From: Atrina japonica
Taxonomy: Eukaryota > Mollusca > Bivalvia > Pterioida > Pinnidae
Length of the DNA: 64,000 nucleotides
Assembly (NCBI GenBank): GCA_030159075.1
Contig: BROG01000112.1
Coordinates: 1 to 64,000, forward strand
Direction: 5' to 3'
Shown here in pieces: positions 63,913 to 64,000 of the stretch (positions are counted from its first letter, which is position 1; each line of letters starts with the position of its first letter). The translations under genes and the position numbers were made by a program. Below the pieces are notes generated by a model, which saw only the letters and a list, made by a program, of their open reading frames with translations, was not told the DNA's origin and made no database searches.

Positions 63913-64000
63913 AGCATAGGCGTAGGAACGGGGGATGTGTGGGCAAGGGGGTGGGGGTCTGACCCCCACTTTTTCGCATACAACGAAAATTCTGATATTA
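63913..64000. mobile_element. hAT-like MITE, left end only
   Basis: GCATAGGCGTAGGAACGGGG then GTGGGGGTCTGACCCCCACT, matching the left arm and hairpin of 53911-54287. Continues beyond the window. Confidence 0.5.

Overview
This is eukaryotic, AT-rich, repeat-dense animal DNA, most likely from a bivalve mollusc and probably oyster-like (Pteriomorphia). The evidence is the set of interspersed repeats: tRNA-headed SINEs ending in a GACGTTAAAC-type tail, a SINE 3' end of the TTGAGTGTGGCG type, Penelope-like element (PLE) remnants, and many short palindromic DNA transposons. I know these mainly from bivalve genomes. The species assignment rests on recall, not on a search.

Only one host gene is well supported. 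Two coding exons on the plus strand, 38961-39096 and 53714-53891, join in frame (phase 1) across a 14.6 kb intron. They encode the N-terminus of an RFX-family transcription factor. The last 20 or so residues closely match the lead-in to the DNA-binding domain of RFX6, so I call the gene rfx6. Exon 2 ends inside the first tryptophan codon of the domain. The rest of the gene lies beyond the right edge, so 53892-64000 is intron 2. The 600 bases before exon 1 hold GATA, E-box, CRE and TATA-like motifs and may be the promoter.

Positions 1-38400 show no intact host gene. They hold layered mobile elements. Family A is a palindromic MITE with TTAA ends (eight copies across the window). Family B is a 400-bp MITE with GGGCCCGAA ends (four copies). 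Degenerate PLE reverse transcriptase lies at 9040-9685 and 11615-12310. A second PLE remnant with a GIY-YIG endonuclease lies at 21606-22598 between inverted terminal repeats. PLE terminal-repeat segments, some with hammerhead-ribozyme-like cores, occur at seven main sites plus a short fragment. There are also tRNA-derived SINEs, TA-flanked pogo/mariner-like MITEs, several minisatellites (56, 42, 44, 50 and 155 bp units) and many dinucleotide tracts.

The rfx6 introns carry the same repeats: families A and B, small foldback elements (families F and G) nested in or split by other elements, hAT-like MITEs, and a second SINE whose central domain matches the first. The most unusual structures are a 138-bp near-perfect inverted duplication with a template-switch signature (15649-16149), a giant (CA)n/(TG)n hairpin (20590-20818), and the hammerhead-like motifs. 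I found no operon, CRISPR array, rRNA or functional tRNA gene, and nothing that clearly amounts to a new biological system.
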